From the NCBI GenBank assembly GCA_020059045.1, contig JAGVCW010000024.1, positions 1-59,986 of the forward strand: DNA of 59,986 nucleotides. Direction: 5' to 3'. Origin of the DNA: Minisyncoccota bacterium (GTDB lineage: Bacteria > Patescibacteriota > Minisyncoccia > Phycocordibacterales > Zambryskibacteraceae). Each line of letters starts with the position of its first letter. Position 1 is the first letter of the stretch. Positions 8,213 through 15,119 of this stretch are shown piece after piece. Under the pieces are notes generated by a model, which was given only the letters and a program-made list of their open reading frames with translations, ran no database searches and was not told the origin of the DNA. A program made the position numbers and the translations under genes.

Positions 8213-8286
8213 GGTGACCGACGGGGCTCGAACCCGCAACAACCAGATCCACAATCTGGGACTCTACCAGTTGAGCTACGGCCACC
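8213..8286 (-). tRNA. tRNA-His (GTG)
   Basis: The reverse strand folds as a cloverleaf: an 8-bp acceptor including the extra G-1:C73 pair typical of tRNA-His, anticodon loop TTGTGGA, and T-arm GCGGG-TTCGAGC-CCCGT. A complete CCA is not encoded. A 9-bp hairpin (8145-8153 with 8170-8178) follows downstream without a T-run. Confidence 0.95.
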
Positions 8287-8346
8287 ATAAAACATCACAG
8301 TTATAGCACACTTCAAACAAAAAACTAAATGTTATAGTCTAAAGTC

Positions 8347-8871
8347 ATGTCCCGAATGCTAAATAAAAAATTCTTTGATAGAAAAACTGCTGTGGTGGCA
8401 GAAGATCTGCTTGGAAAATTCCTGGTGCGAAAAATCGGTAATAAAATTACTAAGGTAATGATTACGGAAGTGGAAGCATACGTAGGCCCACACGATCTGG
8501 CTTGCCACTCGGCAAGAGGACGCACTCCGCGCAACACACCAATGTTTTGTGAGGCCGGAACAATATATGTCTATTTCACTTACGGCATGCACTGGATGCT
8601 TAATATTGTGACAGAAGAAAGGGATTACCCAGCTGCAGTTCTAATACGTGGCACAGAAAGTATCACTGGTCCTGGCAGACTAACAAAGAAGTACAAGATT
8701 GATAATAAACTAAATGGAAAAATGATAGGCAAGAAAACTGGGCTTTGGATTGAAGATGGAAGCATAGATCGTAAAGTATGGAGAGTAATGCATACACCTA
8801 GGATTGGAATCGATTCAGCCGGACCAGTTTGGGTAAATAAAAAGTTAAGATTTGTGTTGGAAGAAAAGTAA
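8347..8871 (+). CDS. 3-methyladenine DNA glycosylase, MPG/AAG family
   Basis: This base-excision enzyme removes alkylated purines such as 3-methyladenine. The family core is plain: TEVEAYVGPHDLACHSARGR, followed by RTPRNTPMFCEAGTIYVYF and TYGMHWMLNIV, then AVLIRGTE and GPGRLTK. At 174 residues it is a slightly compact member (usual about 190-200). TATAGT lies eight bases before the ATG. A second in-frame ATG three codons later is possible. It is solitary, between tRNA genes. Confidence 0.95.
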   Translation: MSRMLNKKFFDRKTAVVAEDLLGKFLVRKIGNKITKVMITEVEAYVGPHDLACHSARGRTPRNTPMFCEAGTIYVYFTYGMHWMLNIVTEERDYPAAVLIRGTESITGPGRLTKKYKIDNKLNGKMIGKKTGLWIEDGSIDRKVWRVMHTPRIGIDSAGPVWVNKKLRFVLEEK

Positions 8872-8878
8872 TTGATTC

Positions 8879-9033
8879 GGGGAGGACTTGAATCTTACAG
8901 ATTCTGTACACCTTTCGTATCGTGCTCGTGTACTCCGCGCGATATACTCAAGGTCTTCGAGTCCTATCACACAAGCAAAATCTTTTGCTTGCTCCGCTCA
9001 CAATTTTAAAACCCCTTTCGGAGTTTAATTTTG
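8879..9033 (-). repeat. tRNA-linked structured element, copy at tRNA-Leu
   Basis: Read on the minus strand from the tRNA 3' end: a hairpin that includes the tRNA terminus, a perfect 9-bp hairpin (8972-8980 with 8983-8991), a 10-base inverted complement of this tRNA's T-arm (8956-8965 against 9044-9053), a GGAG region, a GGTGTAC motif followed by hairpin GAATC-TGTAA-GATTC (8890-8904), and a degenerate copy of the tRNA 3' end (8879-8894). No coding potential. Confidence 0.7.
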
Positions 9034-9115
9034 TGCCCGGGACAGGACTCGAACCTGCATGCCTTTCGGCGCTACCACCTCAAGGTAGTAAGTCTACCAA
9101 TTTCTCCACCCGGGC
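9034..9115 (-). tRNA. tRNA-Leu (GAG)
   Basis: Class II tRNA with long variable arm. Acceptor GCCCGGG pairs with CCCGGGC, discriminator A; anticodon stem CTACC/GGTAG encloses TTGAGGT, anticodon GAG. T-loop TTCGAGT is standard. Confidence 0.95.
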
Positions 9116-9217
9116 ATTTATAAATTTCTACTAACTTTTTGCCTGTCTTGCAACGCAATAATAGCTAAAGACTGATCGATTTTCAATCTTTTTTACAAAG
9201 CAACAGAAAAATTGGTT

Positions 9218-9655
9218 TTATTTTTCTGAGGTAGGAGTAGTTTCAACTAGTGCAGGTTCAGCTGTTACATCTTCAACAATTTCTTCTTCTGGAGCAATGA
9301 ACTGAACGTTTCTCATCTGGCGCTTGATGTCCTTGGCCGCCTTCTTACGAATATGGTAAAGCTTAGAACGTCGAACCTTTGATCTCTTAGTAATCTCAAT
9401 CTTATCTATCATAGGAGAATATAGTGGGAAAATCTTTTCTACCCCCACTCCACTTGCTACACGGCGTACAGTAAATGTCGAACCAGCTTCCTTGCCATGC
9501 TTAACAGCAAGCACTAAGCCTTCAAACATCTGAAGTCGAGTCTTGCCCTTCTCTTTAATCTTCTGGGAAACCTTGACCGTGTCCCCGGATCGAATATCGA
9601 GTTTGGCTCGGGCAGAAATATTGACTGGAGAGATTGTATAAGAAATATCTGTCAT
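9218..9655 (-). CDS. rplS: 50S ribosomal protein L19
   Basis: L19 sits at the interface between ribosomal subunits. The core FEGLVLAVKHGKEAGSTFTV, the IEKIFPLYSP-type segment (EKIFPLYSPMI) and RRSKLYHIR identify it. The longer open frame upstream overlaps the RluA gene in another frame, so the start is the ATG at 9655 (MTDISYTISP), giving 145 residues. The last 25 residues form an acidic tail (EEEIVEDVTAEPALVE) beyond the usual L19 end. It lies just after the RluA gene, and the two are probably co-transcribed. Confidence 0.95.
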   Translation of the reverse strand: MTDISYTISPVNISARAKLDIRSGDTVKVSQKIKEKGKTRLQMFEGLVLAVKHGKEAGSTFTVRRVASGVGVEKIFPLYSPMIDKIEITKRSKVRRSKLYHIRKKAAKDIKRQMRNVQFIAPEEEIVEDVTAEPALVETTPTSEK

Positions 9656-9689
9656 GTTGTTAGGAAAATACCTTAACACAGCCCATCCC

Positions 9690-10433
9690 CTAAGGCAACT
9701 TCGATATAAGGCCTTTTGCCACTTCGAAGTCGGCAGGATAGGGAGATGTAACCTCAATTGATTTGCCTGAAACGGACTTAAAAATAAGCTTATGCGCGTG
9801 AAGTGCAAGTCGCTTAAAACCAAGCAGGGGCAGGCCTTTAGACGCATAAAGCTTATCGCAAACAACTGGATGATTGATAGCTTTTAAGTGTACTCTGATC
9901 TGGTGAGTCCGCCCGGTCTTCGGCGACAGCTCTAGAAAACTCACTTCTTTCTTTGATACCAAAACTTTATAATGTGTAATTGCATCTCTCGCCTCACCCC
10001 TTGCCCCACGCTGAGCAGACCACTGCCTGAAATCACTTCTGCTTCTTGCAATTGGACGATCTATGATGCCATCTCTTTCTTCAAAGTTCCCATACACAAA
10101 AGCATGATATGTTTTCTCTATTTCTCTGTCTTGAAATTGTTTTTTTAGAAATTCAAAAGATATTTGATTTTTAGCAAGAATCAATACACCAGAAGTGTCT
10201 TTATCAATCCGGTGAACGATTCCGGGACGGATAATAGGAATTTTGGAGTTTGGGTCATTAATAATTAGTGGCTCCCCTACTTCTTTCATTTGTGGAAAGT
10301 TGCGAAGCACCCAGCTTGCAACACTAACTTCATCCCGCTTGCCATCAGGGTGAACGATGAGTCCTGCGGGCTTATCAATACATAGTACTTCTTCGTCTTC
10401 GTACAAAATTTTAATTTTTTCTAGTTCCAACAT
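9690..10433 (-). CDS. RluA-family pseudouridine synthase
   Basis: Converts uridine to pseudouridine in rRNA or tRNA. The catalytic aspartate motif is GIVHRIDKDTSGVLILAK near residue 75; later signatures are EKTYHAFVYG and GRTHQIRVHLKAI. There is no N-terminal S4 domain, so it resembles the short RluA/RluD group (247 residues). The exact target base is not predictable. TATATT lies six bases before the ATG. It is followed by rplS, a common ribosome-linked pairing. Confidence 0.95.
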   Translation of the reverse strand: MLELEKIKILYEDEEVLCIDKPAGLIVHPDGKRDEVSVASWVLRNFPQMKEVGEPLIINDPNSKIPIIRPGIVHRIDKDTSGVLILAKNQISFEFLKKQFQDREIEKTYHAFVYGNFEERDGIIDRPIARSRSDFRQWSAQRGARGEARDAITHYKVLVSKKEVSFLELSPKTGRTHQIRVHLKAINHPVVCDKLYASKGLPLLGFKRLALHAHKLIFKSVSGKSIEVTSPYPADFEVAKGLISKLP

Positions 10434-10507
10434 AGCTCCAATATACTTTTCCTCGTAAATATTACAAACTTGATCATAGTGCCTGAGTAATATAATGTAG
10501 TAGCATC

Positions 10508-10580
10508 GGGCGATTAGCTCAGTTGGTAGAGCGCTTCATTTACACTGAAGATGCCAGGGGTTCGAGTCCTCTATCGCCCA
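10508..10580 (+). tRNA. tRNA-Val (TAC)
   Basis: Acceptor GGGCGAT/ATCGCCC, D-arm GCTCAGTTGGTAGAGC, anticodon stem CTTCA/TGAAG with loop TTTACAC, T-loop TTCGAGT, discriminator A. All helices are complete. Confidence 0.95.
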
Positions 10581-10599
10581 CTGTTATACTGGGAACATG

Positions 10600-10660
10600 G
10601 CCCGAACAAATTTTAGGGTAAAATTTTAACGGGTAAAGGGAAATTAATTTTGTCCCGTTC
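10600..10660. repeat. CCCGAAC-hairpin-AACGGG palindromes between tRNA genes
   Basis: CCCG-AAC, then AAATTTTA-GGG-TAAAATTT, then TAA-CGGG forms one hairpin; AACGGG and CCCGTT enclose a second overlapping one. Similar CCCGAAC...GAACGGG hairpins recur at 17576-17646, again next to tRNA genes. Confidence 0.6.
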
Positions 10661-10665
10661 ATTTA

Positions 10666-10749
10666 GCCGAGGTGGTGAAATCGGTAGACAAGCAGCGTTC
10701 ATAACGCTGTCATCGTAAGGTGGAAGGAGTTTGAGTCTCTTTCTTGGCA
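10666..10749 (+). tRNA. Class II tRNA with anticodon CAT (Leu-like body)
   Basis: The body is that of tRNA-Leu: GCCGAGG start, D-loop GGTAGAC, three bases before the anticodon stem as in the tRNA-Leu(GAG) of this window, long variable arm, discriminator A. The anticodon stem CAGCG/CGCTG encloses TTCATAA, so the anticodon is CAT, normally Met or lysidine-modified Ile. The T-loop is TTTGAGT, with T in place of the nearly invariant C56, and the acceptor has three G-T pairs. It may be a decaying or altered-identity tRNA. Confidence 0.75.
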
Positions 10750-10790
10750 CAGATAAATGATTCGGGTGTTTGATTGACCACATTTATATT

Positions 10791-10862
10791 GCCCCCGTAG
10801 CTCAATGGATAGAGCAGCGCTCTTCTAAGGCGTTGATGTAGGTTCGATTCCTGCCGGGGGCA
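10791..10862 (+). tRNA. tRNA-Arg (TCT)
   Basis: Acceptor GCCCCCG/CGGGGGC, anticodon stem GCGCT/GGCGT with loop CTTCTAA giving TCT, T-loop TTCGATT, discriminator A. Its last bases also form the first stem of the structured element that follows. Confidence 0.95.
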
Positions 10863-11060
10863 CATGAGCGGAAAATATGAACTGCTTAATATTTTCCGAT
10901 ACATGTGCTGAACGGAGGCATGTTTTTTGAGCACAAAAAACAGCCGAGTTGGGGTCGCAGAAACTTTGTTTTGACGAAAACAAAGTTATCCGTGACCACA
11001 TACTGGAAACCAAACTCTTTTGAGTTGAGGGGGACACTCCTGTCCAACCACCAACCCTAA
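10863..11060 (+). repeat. tRNA-linked structured element, copy at tRNA-Arg(TCT)
   Basis: Stem 1 pairs the tRNA end GCACATG (10860-10866) with CATGTGC (10902-10908); inside it GGAAAATAT pairs with ATATTTTCC. Stem 3 is TTTTTTG-AGCA-CAAAAAA (10923-10940). Stem 4 pairs GGTCGC (10953-10958) with GTGACC (10992-10997) around AACTTTGTTTT-GACG-AAAACAAAGTT. A last hairpin ends in a GAGTTGAGGGGGA motif also found at the tRNA-Lys copy. No gene is visible here. Confidence 0.75.
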
Positions 11061-11066
11061 GCAATT

Positions 11067-11396
11067 TTATATCGACGGGTCTGGGGTGGTGGAACGAACT
11101 GTTTTAAGTTCATTAAGCTTTACCTTCTTGCTTTCGTAGTAATCCACTGTGGATTCCAAAACTTTTTTGTCTAGTGTATTCTTTTTATCATTTGATAGAG
11201 CAGACACAGTAAATATTTCACCACGACTTATCTCGATGAATATATACATGCTGCCAGCCATAATAAGTATCCAGGCAAGAAAAAAGAAAATTATCATAAA
11301 CTTCCAATCGTGATGCGCCTTAGAGCTTACTGTTCTGTATTCAGTAGGTCCTCGCTTAAGTTTCGAAAAAATTTCTTTTATCCTTATGTCTTTCAT
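11067..11396 (-). CDS. Small bitopic membrane protein at the end of the pilus operon
   Basis: The 109-residue protein starts MKDIRIKEIFSKLKRG at 11396, four bases after the PilO-like stop; the longer frame upstream overlaps that gene and is not used. One transmembrane helix (about residues 34-54) is preceded by a basic cytoplasmic part and followed by a helical extracytoplasmic tail rich in Lys and Glu. No family recognised. Its position directly after pilM-pilN-pilO suggests a PilP-like or accessory alignment role, which is inference only. Confidence 0.65.
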   Translation of the reverse strand: MKDIRIKEIFSKLKRGPTEYRTVSSKAHHDWKFMIIFFFLAWILIMAGSMYIFIEISRGEIFTVSALSNDKKNTLDKKVLESTVDYYESKKVKLNELKTVRSTTPDPSI

Positions 11397-11400
11397 GTAT

Positions 11401-11967
11401 TTATTTGAGTTTAAGTGCAACAAACTCGAACTCTGCTTGCCATCTACTTGGAGAACCCTTGGTTCCAGCAGAGGAAGACTGACCCGCATCACTTCCAAGA
11501 CTTACACTTACTTGATCAAGTCTTACCTTGTATGGAAGATTTTCAAGGGCAGACAGAAAGTCTATTACATTTGCCCAAGGACCATTAATACCAACTTTTA
11601 GCCTTAGAAATTCTTTGAAATCATCTTTCCCTTTGTCTGGCTCAACCGCAACTGATCCGACACTTAGGTTTACTCCCATATCCTTCCCCAAAGTCTCCAT
11701 ACTTCCTATAAAATCATCTACTTCTTCTTGAGATACAAAATAAGAGTCAAGCAAAAGAATATCGTTACCACTTTCACTTAATGACGTTTTTATTATTCGA
11801 AGAGTTTCGTCTTTCTTGGTTTCATTTTCTGCTTCACTCGAAAGAACTGAAACATTTTGAGTTTGTGCTCTAATCTGCCAGAAAACTACTGAGTAAAGCC
11901 CCCATACAACAATGTTTAGAACCAGGCCTGTTGTCAATATTTTTTTTATTCCTTTGGTTGCATTCAT
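11401..11967 (-). CDS. pilO: PilO-like type IV pilus alignment protein
   Basis: The 188-residue protein has a single N-terminal transmembrane helix (about residues 12-31), a coiled-coil stretch (VSVLSSEAENETKKDETLRI) and a C-terminal ferredoxin-like region ending in beta strands (WQAEFEFVALKL). This is the PilO architecture. PilO pairs with PilN in the inner-membrane alignment complex of type IV pili. Sequence is divergent, so the call rests on gene order (pilM, pilN, pilO) together with topology. It starts two bases after the PilN-like stop. Confidence 0.75.
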   Translation of the reverse strand: MNATKGIKKILTTGLVLNIVVWGLYSVVFWQIRAQTQNVSVLSSEAENETKKDETLRIIKTSLSESGNDILLLDSYFVSQEEVDDFIGSMETLGKDMGVNLSVGSVAVEPDKGKDDFKEFLRLKVGINGPWANVIDFLSALENLPYKVRLDQVSVSLGSDAGQSSSAGTKGSPSRWQAEFEFVALKLK

Positions 11968-11969
11968 GG

Positions 11970-12512
11970 TCAGAAAGTTCCCTTAAGTTGTATAGAAAAT
12001 GTTGCATTTACTCCCTTTGTAAGATCAGACACGGGAAGATTAACCTCCTTAAACAAAGGCTCTTTCTTCAGGTCCTCTACAAAGGTAGAGAGTGATTCCC
12101 TGTTAAGCGCCACTCCTGTTAGCTGTATGGTGCTTGAATCTTTATTTGCGCTTCGCTTATACACCAAATTTCGAAGTTTAATATTTGTACTCTTCCTTGC
12201 TATAACCCGATCAAAGAGATCTTCGATAAGAATTTCATTTGGCGGCGGTGAAAGTGCAGCTAACTTTAGATTGGCCGCTGATAAAGTGCTTATCAGAAGT
12301 TCTGATTCTGCAAGAATCGGAGATTTCTTTGTTGTTTCGATCCGTGCACGAATATTCTCCTCCTTTGTCTGAGAAAGCAACTTGGAAGGAAATATACAGA
12401 TAAGAGCAATTAACCCAGAGACCAGTAGAAAAAATAGTAAAACAACGAGCCTTCTCATTGAATACTCTTTGAGTATGTGCTTCTTCTCTGTTTCTGGTAG
12501 TAGGTTAAACAT
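11970..12512 (-). CDS. pilN: PilN-like type IV pilus assembly protein
   Basis: The first residues MFNLLPETEKKHILKEY resemble the cytoplasmic NLLP tail by which PilN docks onto PilM. A transmembrane helix follows (about residues 22-44), then a coiled coil and an extracytoplasmic alpha/beta domain (ENSTIQLTGVALNRESLSTF-type segment near 130-150). Length 180 is usual. It is nine bases after the pilM stop and leads into the PilO-like gene. Confidence 0.85.
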   Translation of the reverse strand: MFNLLPETEKKHILKEYSMRRLVVLLFFLLVSGLIALICIFPSKLLSQTKEENIRARIETTKKSPILAESELLISTLSAANLKLAALSPPPNEILIEDLFDRVIARKSTNIKLRNLVYKRSANKDSSTIQLTGVALNRESLSTFVEDLKKEPLFKEVNLPVSDLTKGVNATFSIQLKGTF

Positions 12513-12521
12513 TTGATTACT

Positions 12522-13586
12522 TTATTGTACTATTTGTTGCTTATGACTTAGCGCGAGACCCACAGCTGATGCGTATCCGAGCGAATCCTTAAGCGAAATC
12601 TCTGGGATATAATCCTTGAAAGAAAAAGTATTGACCCAGACATTGCCAAGCACTGTAGCAATTCTAAGCTTGGTGAAAAAGTAATCTGTTATACCCGGGC
12701 GATAGCTTTCTTGCCCACACACTATTATCTTCTCTATCCCGTGTGTTTCAACTAAGTAATCTGTCTGACTTCCCCAGTATAGAAGAATTTTTTTGATCTC
12801 TTCGATAGTAGTATCAAGACCCATATATACACCTCCCCCGCTTTCGTCTGTCACATGATTTACTGCGGCTTCTGCCTTGTGCTCCAGATCACTTGAGGGT
12901 AAGTCAATTTTTTCTGGCAACGAAATTGGGACACTTGAAGAAAAGGCAACACCATTTTGGAACACTAGATAAAGACCTGCTTTATTTAAACTTATATTTA
13001 TTACAAGGATTGGGCTTGGATCATTGACTGGTACCACGGCCTTAGAAATAGCCTGGGACTCAACCTCGAAATGTAGTGGGCTGAACCCTGCTTCACGAAA
13101 CACAGACAGGTAGTCGGAGACAATTTTCTCTGGAAGAACTGTTACTCCCACTTGAGAGATTTTAGCCTCTCCATCTGGCTTTGAAGATAGTACTGTGTAG
13201 TCGAAAACAGCATCTGCAACAGAAATGGGAACATTTTCTTCTATACTAAATTCTATACTTGTCTTTATGTCTCTATCAGGAGCCTCTGTAATAGAAGTTC
13301 TAAACAAGTAAGCTTGCTCTTCAGGAAGAAGAGTGCGAACGTGCTCTAAGCCATATTGGTTACGAAAATCCTGCAACACCTTAACAAGTACATTTCGATT
13401 TGTAATTATTCCAGATTCTATTGTCCCAGGAGGAAGACTTGCTTCTCCGTATTGCCTAACGATGTGACCGTGCTTCCCTTTGCCAAATTCAAGAAATTTA
13501 ATTCCATTTTCAGTAAGAGCAAGGCCGGGAGACGGCATTTCAAGAAACTTTGGTGCTGGAAAAAAGTCAAAAAAACTTTTGGTCAT
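12522..13586 (-). CDS. pilM: Type IV pilus assembly protein PilM
   Basis: PilM is an actin-like cytoplasmic ATPase-fold protein that links PilN to the pilus motor. The 354-residue protein shows PGLALTENGIKFLEF near the start, TLLPEEQAYLFR, IEFSIEENVPISVADAVFDY and a late actin-like segment KIIVCGQES. It heads the operon pilM-pilN-pilO-unknown. TATAAT sits seven bases before the ATG, a clear leaderless promoter. The extension ATPase PilB is encoded separately at 30.4 kb. Confidence 0.9.
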   Translation of the reverse strand: MTKSFFDFFPAPKFLEMPSPGLALTENGIKFLEFGKGKHGHIVRQYGEASLPPGTIESGIITNRNVLVKVLQDFRNQYGLEHVRTLLPEEQAYLFRTSITEAPDRDIKTSIEFSIEENVPISVADAVFDYTVLSSKPDGEAKISQVGVTVLPEKIVSDYLSVFREAGFSPLHFEVESQAISKAVVPVNDPSPILVINISLNKAGLYLVFQNGVAFSSSVPISLPEKIDLPSSDLEHKAEAAVNHVTDESGGGVYMGLDTTIEEIKKILLYWGSQTDYLVETHGIEKIIVCGQESYRPGITDYFFTKLRIATVLGNVWVNTFSFKDYIPEISLKDSLGYASAVGLALSHKQQIVQ

Positions 13587-13614
13587 CCCGTTTATTATAT
13601 CTCAAATATAGAAA

Positions 13615-13971
13615 TTATTTCACCAAAGTACCTGGTGCAACAAAGTCCGGCACTTCAAATAGAATTATACTTTCCTCACTTGTAACAGCGAGAATCATTG
13701 CCTGGCTTTCCATCCCCATTATCATTCTAGGCTCAAGGTTTGCAACGAAGGCACACCGCTTTCCTACAAGAGATTGTGGGTCAGGAAAGTAGGCTGCGAT
13801 ACCTGAAAGAACTTGCCTAATATCTGCTTCTACAGAGCTCTCAACAAGAGGAAGCTTCGAGCCGAAATCTACACTTAGTTTAATAAGCTTGTCTGATCCA
13901 GCTACGGCTTCTGCTGACAGGATCTCTCCAATCTTTATCTCTACTTTTTTGAAATCATCTATTGTAATCAT
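13615..13971 (-). CDS. Stand-alone tRNA-binding (MetRS beta/EMAP-II) domain protein
   Basis: The 118-residue protein starts MITIDDFKKVEIKIGEIL at 13971; the ORF extends 12 codons further but the domain begins here. It is a complete OB-fold tRNA-binding domain: VEIKIGEILSAEAVAGSDKL, then VGKRCAFVANLEPRMIMG and SQAMILAV. Such domains occur at the C-terminus of methionyl-tRNA synthetase or free as MetRS beta or CsaA-like proteins. A role in helping MetRS bind tRNA is likely but the synthetase itself is not in the window. Confidence 0.9.
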   Translation of the reverse strand: MITIDDFKKVEIKIGEILSAEAVAGSDKLIKLSVDFGSKLPLVESSVEADIRQVLSGIAAYFPDPQSLVGKRCAFVANLEPRMIMGMESQAMILAVTSEESIILFEVPDFVAPGTLVK

Positions 13972-14058
13972 GCTGCGAATAATAACGAATGAGATGAAAT
14001 GACACAACAGGAGTATTACGATTTTGGACCGAATGATACGAAAGTGAAAATGGTGCGG

Positions 14059-14457
14059 CTATGCGTTTCGTACTTTGTTCTTCTTTTTGTCTAAATAGCT
14101 CTTAAGGATTATCGCAGCTGCTGACGCGTCAAGCATACCGTGCTTACCTTGCAATCGTTCTGCCTCAGCTGAGGTGTAGAATTCTGGTTCCCAATGTAGT
14201 GGTAGAGTTACAGACTTCTTGAGAAGTCGACAAAACTCTTTCGCATCCTTCATTATGGAATTGTTTTCACCACCAAAATCCTTCGACTCCCCGAGAACTA
14301 TGCTTTCGATTTTTTCCTTGGCACAAATCTGCTTAATACGTTGGATAAGACGCTTGTCGTTTGACAAGACGTCTAGAGGAAAGGCCACTTTGTTATCCTC
14401 GTCAGAAACCGCGATTCCTACACGTTTTATGCCATAGTCTATACCTAGATATTTCAT
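14059..14457 (-). CDS. ruvX: RuvX/YqgF-type pre-16S rRNA nuclease / Holliday junction resolvase
   Basis: RNase H-like fold of 132 residues. The motifs MKYLGIDYGIKRVGIAVSD (catalytic D6), SIVLGESKDFGGE with the second acidic site, and LDASAAAIILKSYL at the end define YqgF. In other bacteria it trims the 5' end of 16S rRNA. TAAAAT lies nine bases before the ATG. It is divergent from the GIY-YIG gene. Confidence 0.93.
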   Translation of the reverse strand: MKYLGIDYGIKRVGIAVSDEDNKVAFPLDVLSNDKRLIQRIKQICAKEKIESIVLGESKDFGGENNSIMKDAKEFCRLLKKSVTLPLHWEPEFYTSAEAERLQGKHGMLDASAAAIILKSYLDKKKNKVRNA

Positions 14458-14518
14458 ATTTATGCCATTTTACCATATATTTTGCAATAATGCTAGTTTT
14501 TGGTATCATGTCGAAACT

Positions 14519-14557
14519 TGCCCGCCAAAGGGTCGGCGGGTCCGCCTGTGGCGGAGA
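14519..14557 (+). promoter_or_regulatory. Double GC-rich hairpin in front of the GIY-YIG gene
   Basis: CCCGCC-AAAGGGTC-GGCGGG and TCCGCC-TGTG-GCGGA are adjacent, and the second ends seven bases before the ATG at 14564. The hairpins are much richer in GC than the surroundings and carry no T-run. They may control translation or be part of a mobile GIY-YIG unit. Confidence 0.6.
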
Positions 14558-14563
14558 ACAATT

Positions 14564-14806
14564 ATGTCTTGTATTTATGTATTAAAGAGTACAGTAAACG
14601 GGAAACTCTATACTGGTTCATCTAGAAAAGATAACCCGGACGATAGACTGGCAGCACACAACAGAGGTTCGACACGAACAACAAAGAACGGAAAACCGTG
14701 GAAATTACTTTATGTAGAAATGTATAATACATACACTGAGGCACGAAAAAGAGAAATATATTTGAAATCAGGCAAAGGAAGAGCGTTGTTAAAGCAAATA
14801 ATATAA
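14564..14806 (+). CDS. Small GIY-YIG nuclease domain protein
   Basis: Starts MSCIYVLKSTVNGKLYTGSS, where IYVLKS...KLYTGSS is the GIY-YIG motif, followed by the catalytic arginine region (DDRLAAHNRGSTRTTKNGKP), an aromatic strand LLYVEMYNTYTEA and the helix ARKREIYLKSG with a conserved glutamate. At 80 residues it is the typical free-standing UPF0213/YhbQ-like form, abundant in Patescibacteria and thought to behave like a small mobile or repair nuclease. The gene ends five bases before tRNA-Ser. Confidence 0.92.
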   Translation: MSCIYVLKSTVNGKLYTGSSRKDNPDDRLAAHNRGSTRTTKNGKPWKLLYVEMYNTYTEARKREIYLKSGKGRALLKQII

Positions 14807-14810
14807 AATT

Positions 14811-14897
14811 GGAGGAGTGGCGGAGTGGTCTAACGCACTTGTCTTGAAAACAAGAGGGCTCGTAAGGGTCCCGTGAGTTCGAATCTCACCTCCTCCG
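14811..14897 (+). tRNA. tRNA-Ser (TGA)
   Basis: Class II tRNA. Acceptor GGAGGAG/CTCCTCC, anticodon stem CTTGT/ACAAG with loop CTTGAAA giving TGA, long variable arm, T-loop TTCGAAT, discriminator G. Its 3' end is the source of the direct repeats at 15029, 15077 and 15836. Confidence 0.95.
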
Positions 14898-15086
14898 CAA
14901 CGACTCGCAAGTAGAGCTCGGTAGCTCTACGAGCGAGATGTCGGCGCGTGAGAGGTGGGATTCGAAAGCCGGAGCGCGACGGAGCGAGGCGGGGTCGCGG
15001 AAATTTTCAACAGAAAATTATCTGTGACCGAATCTCACCTCAATTTTTAGCCAAAAGGTGTACTGAAACTGTAAGTTTCGAATCTC
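14898..15086 (+). repeat. tRNA-linked structured element, copy at tRNA-Ser
   Basis: Hairpin CTCG-GTAGAGCT-CGGT-AGCTCTAC-CGAG (14904-14937) is followed by an inverted complement of the tRNA T-arm and acceptor (14952-14966 against 14878-14892, one mismatch). Stem 4 pairs GGTCGC (14993-14998) with GTGACC (15024-15029) around AATTTTC/GAAAATT. Partial copies of the tRNA 3' end follow at 15029-15041 and 15077-15086, the second preceded by GGTGTAC and hairpin GAAAC-TGTAA-GTTTC (15065-15079). Confidence 0.75.
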
Positions 15087-15119
15087 TCTATTCTTTAAAG
15101 CTGATATACTTTTTATCAT

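Noticed and set aside
10825-11064. Minus-strand frames across the tRNA-Arg and its element
   Set aside because: They read through a tRNA gene and hairpins; no protein features.
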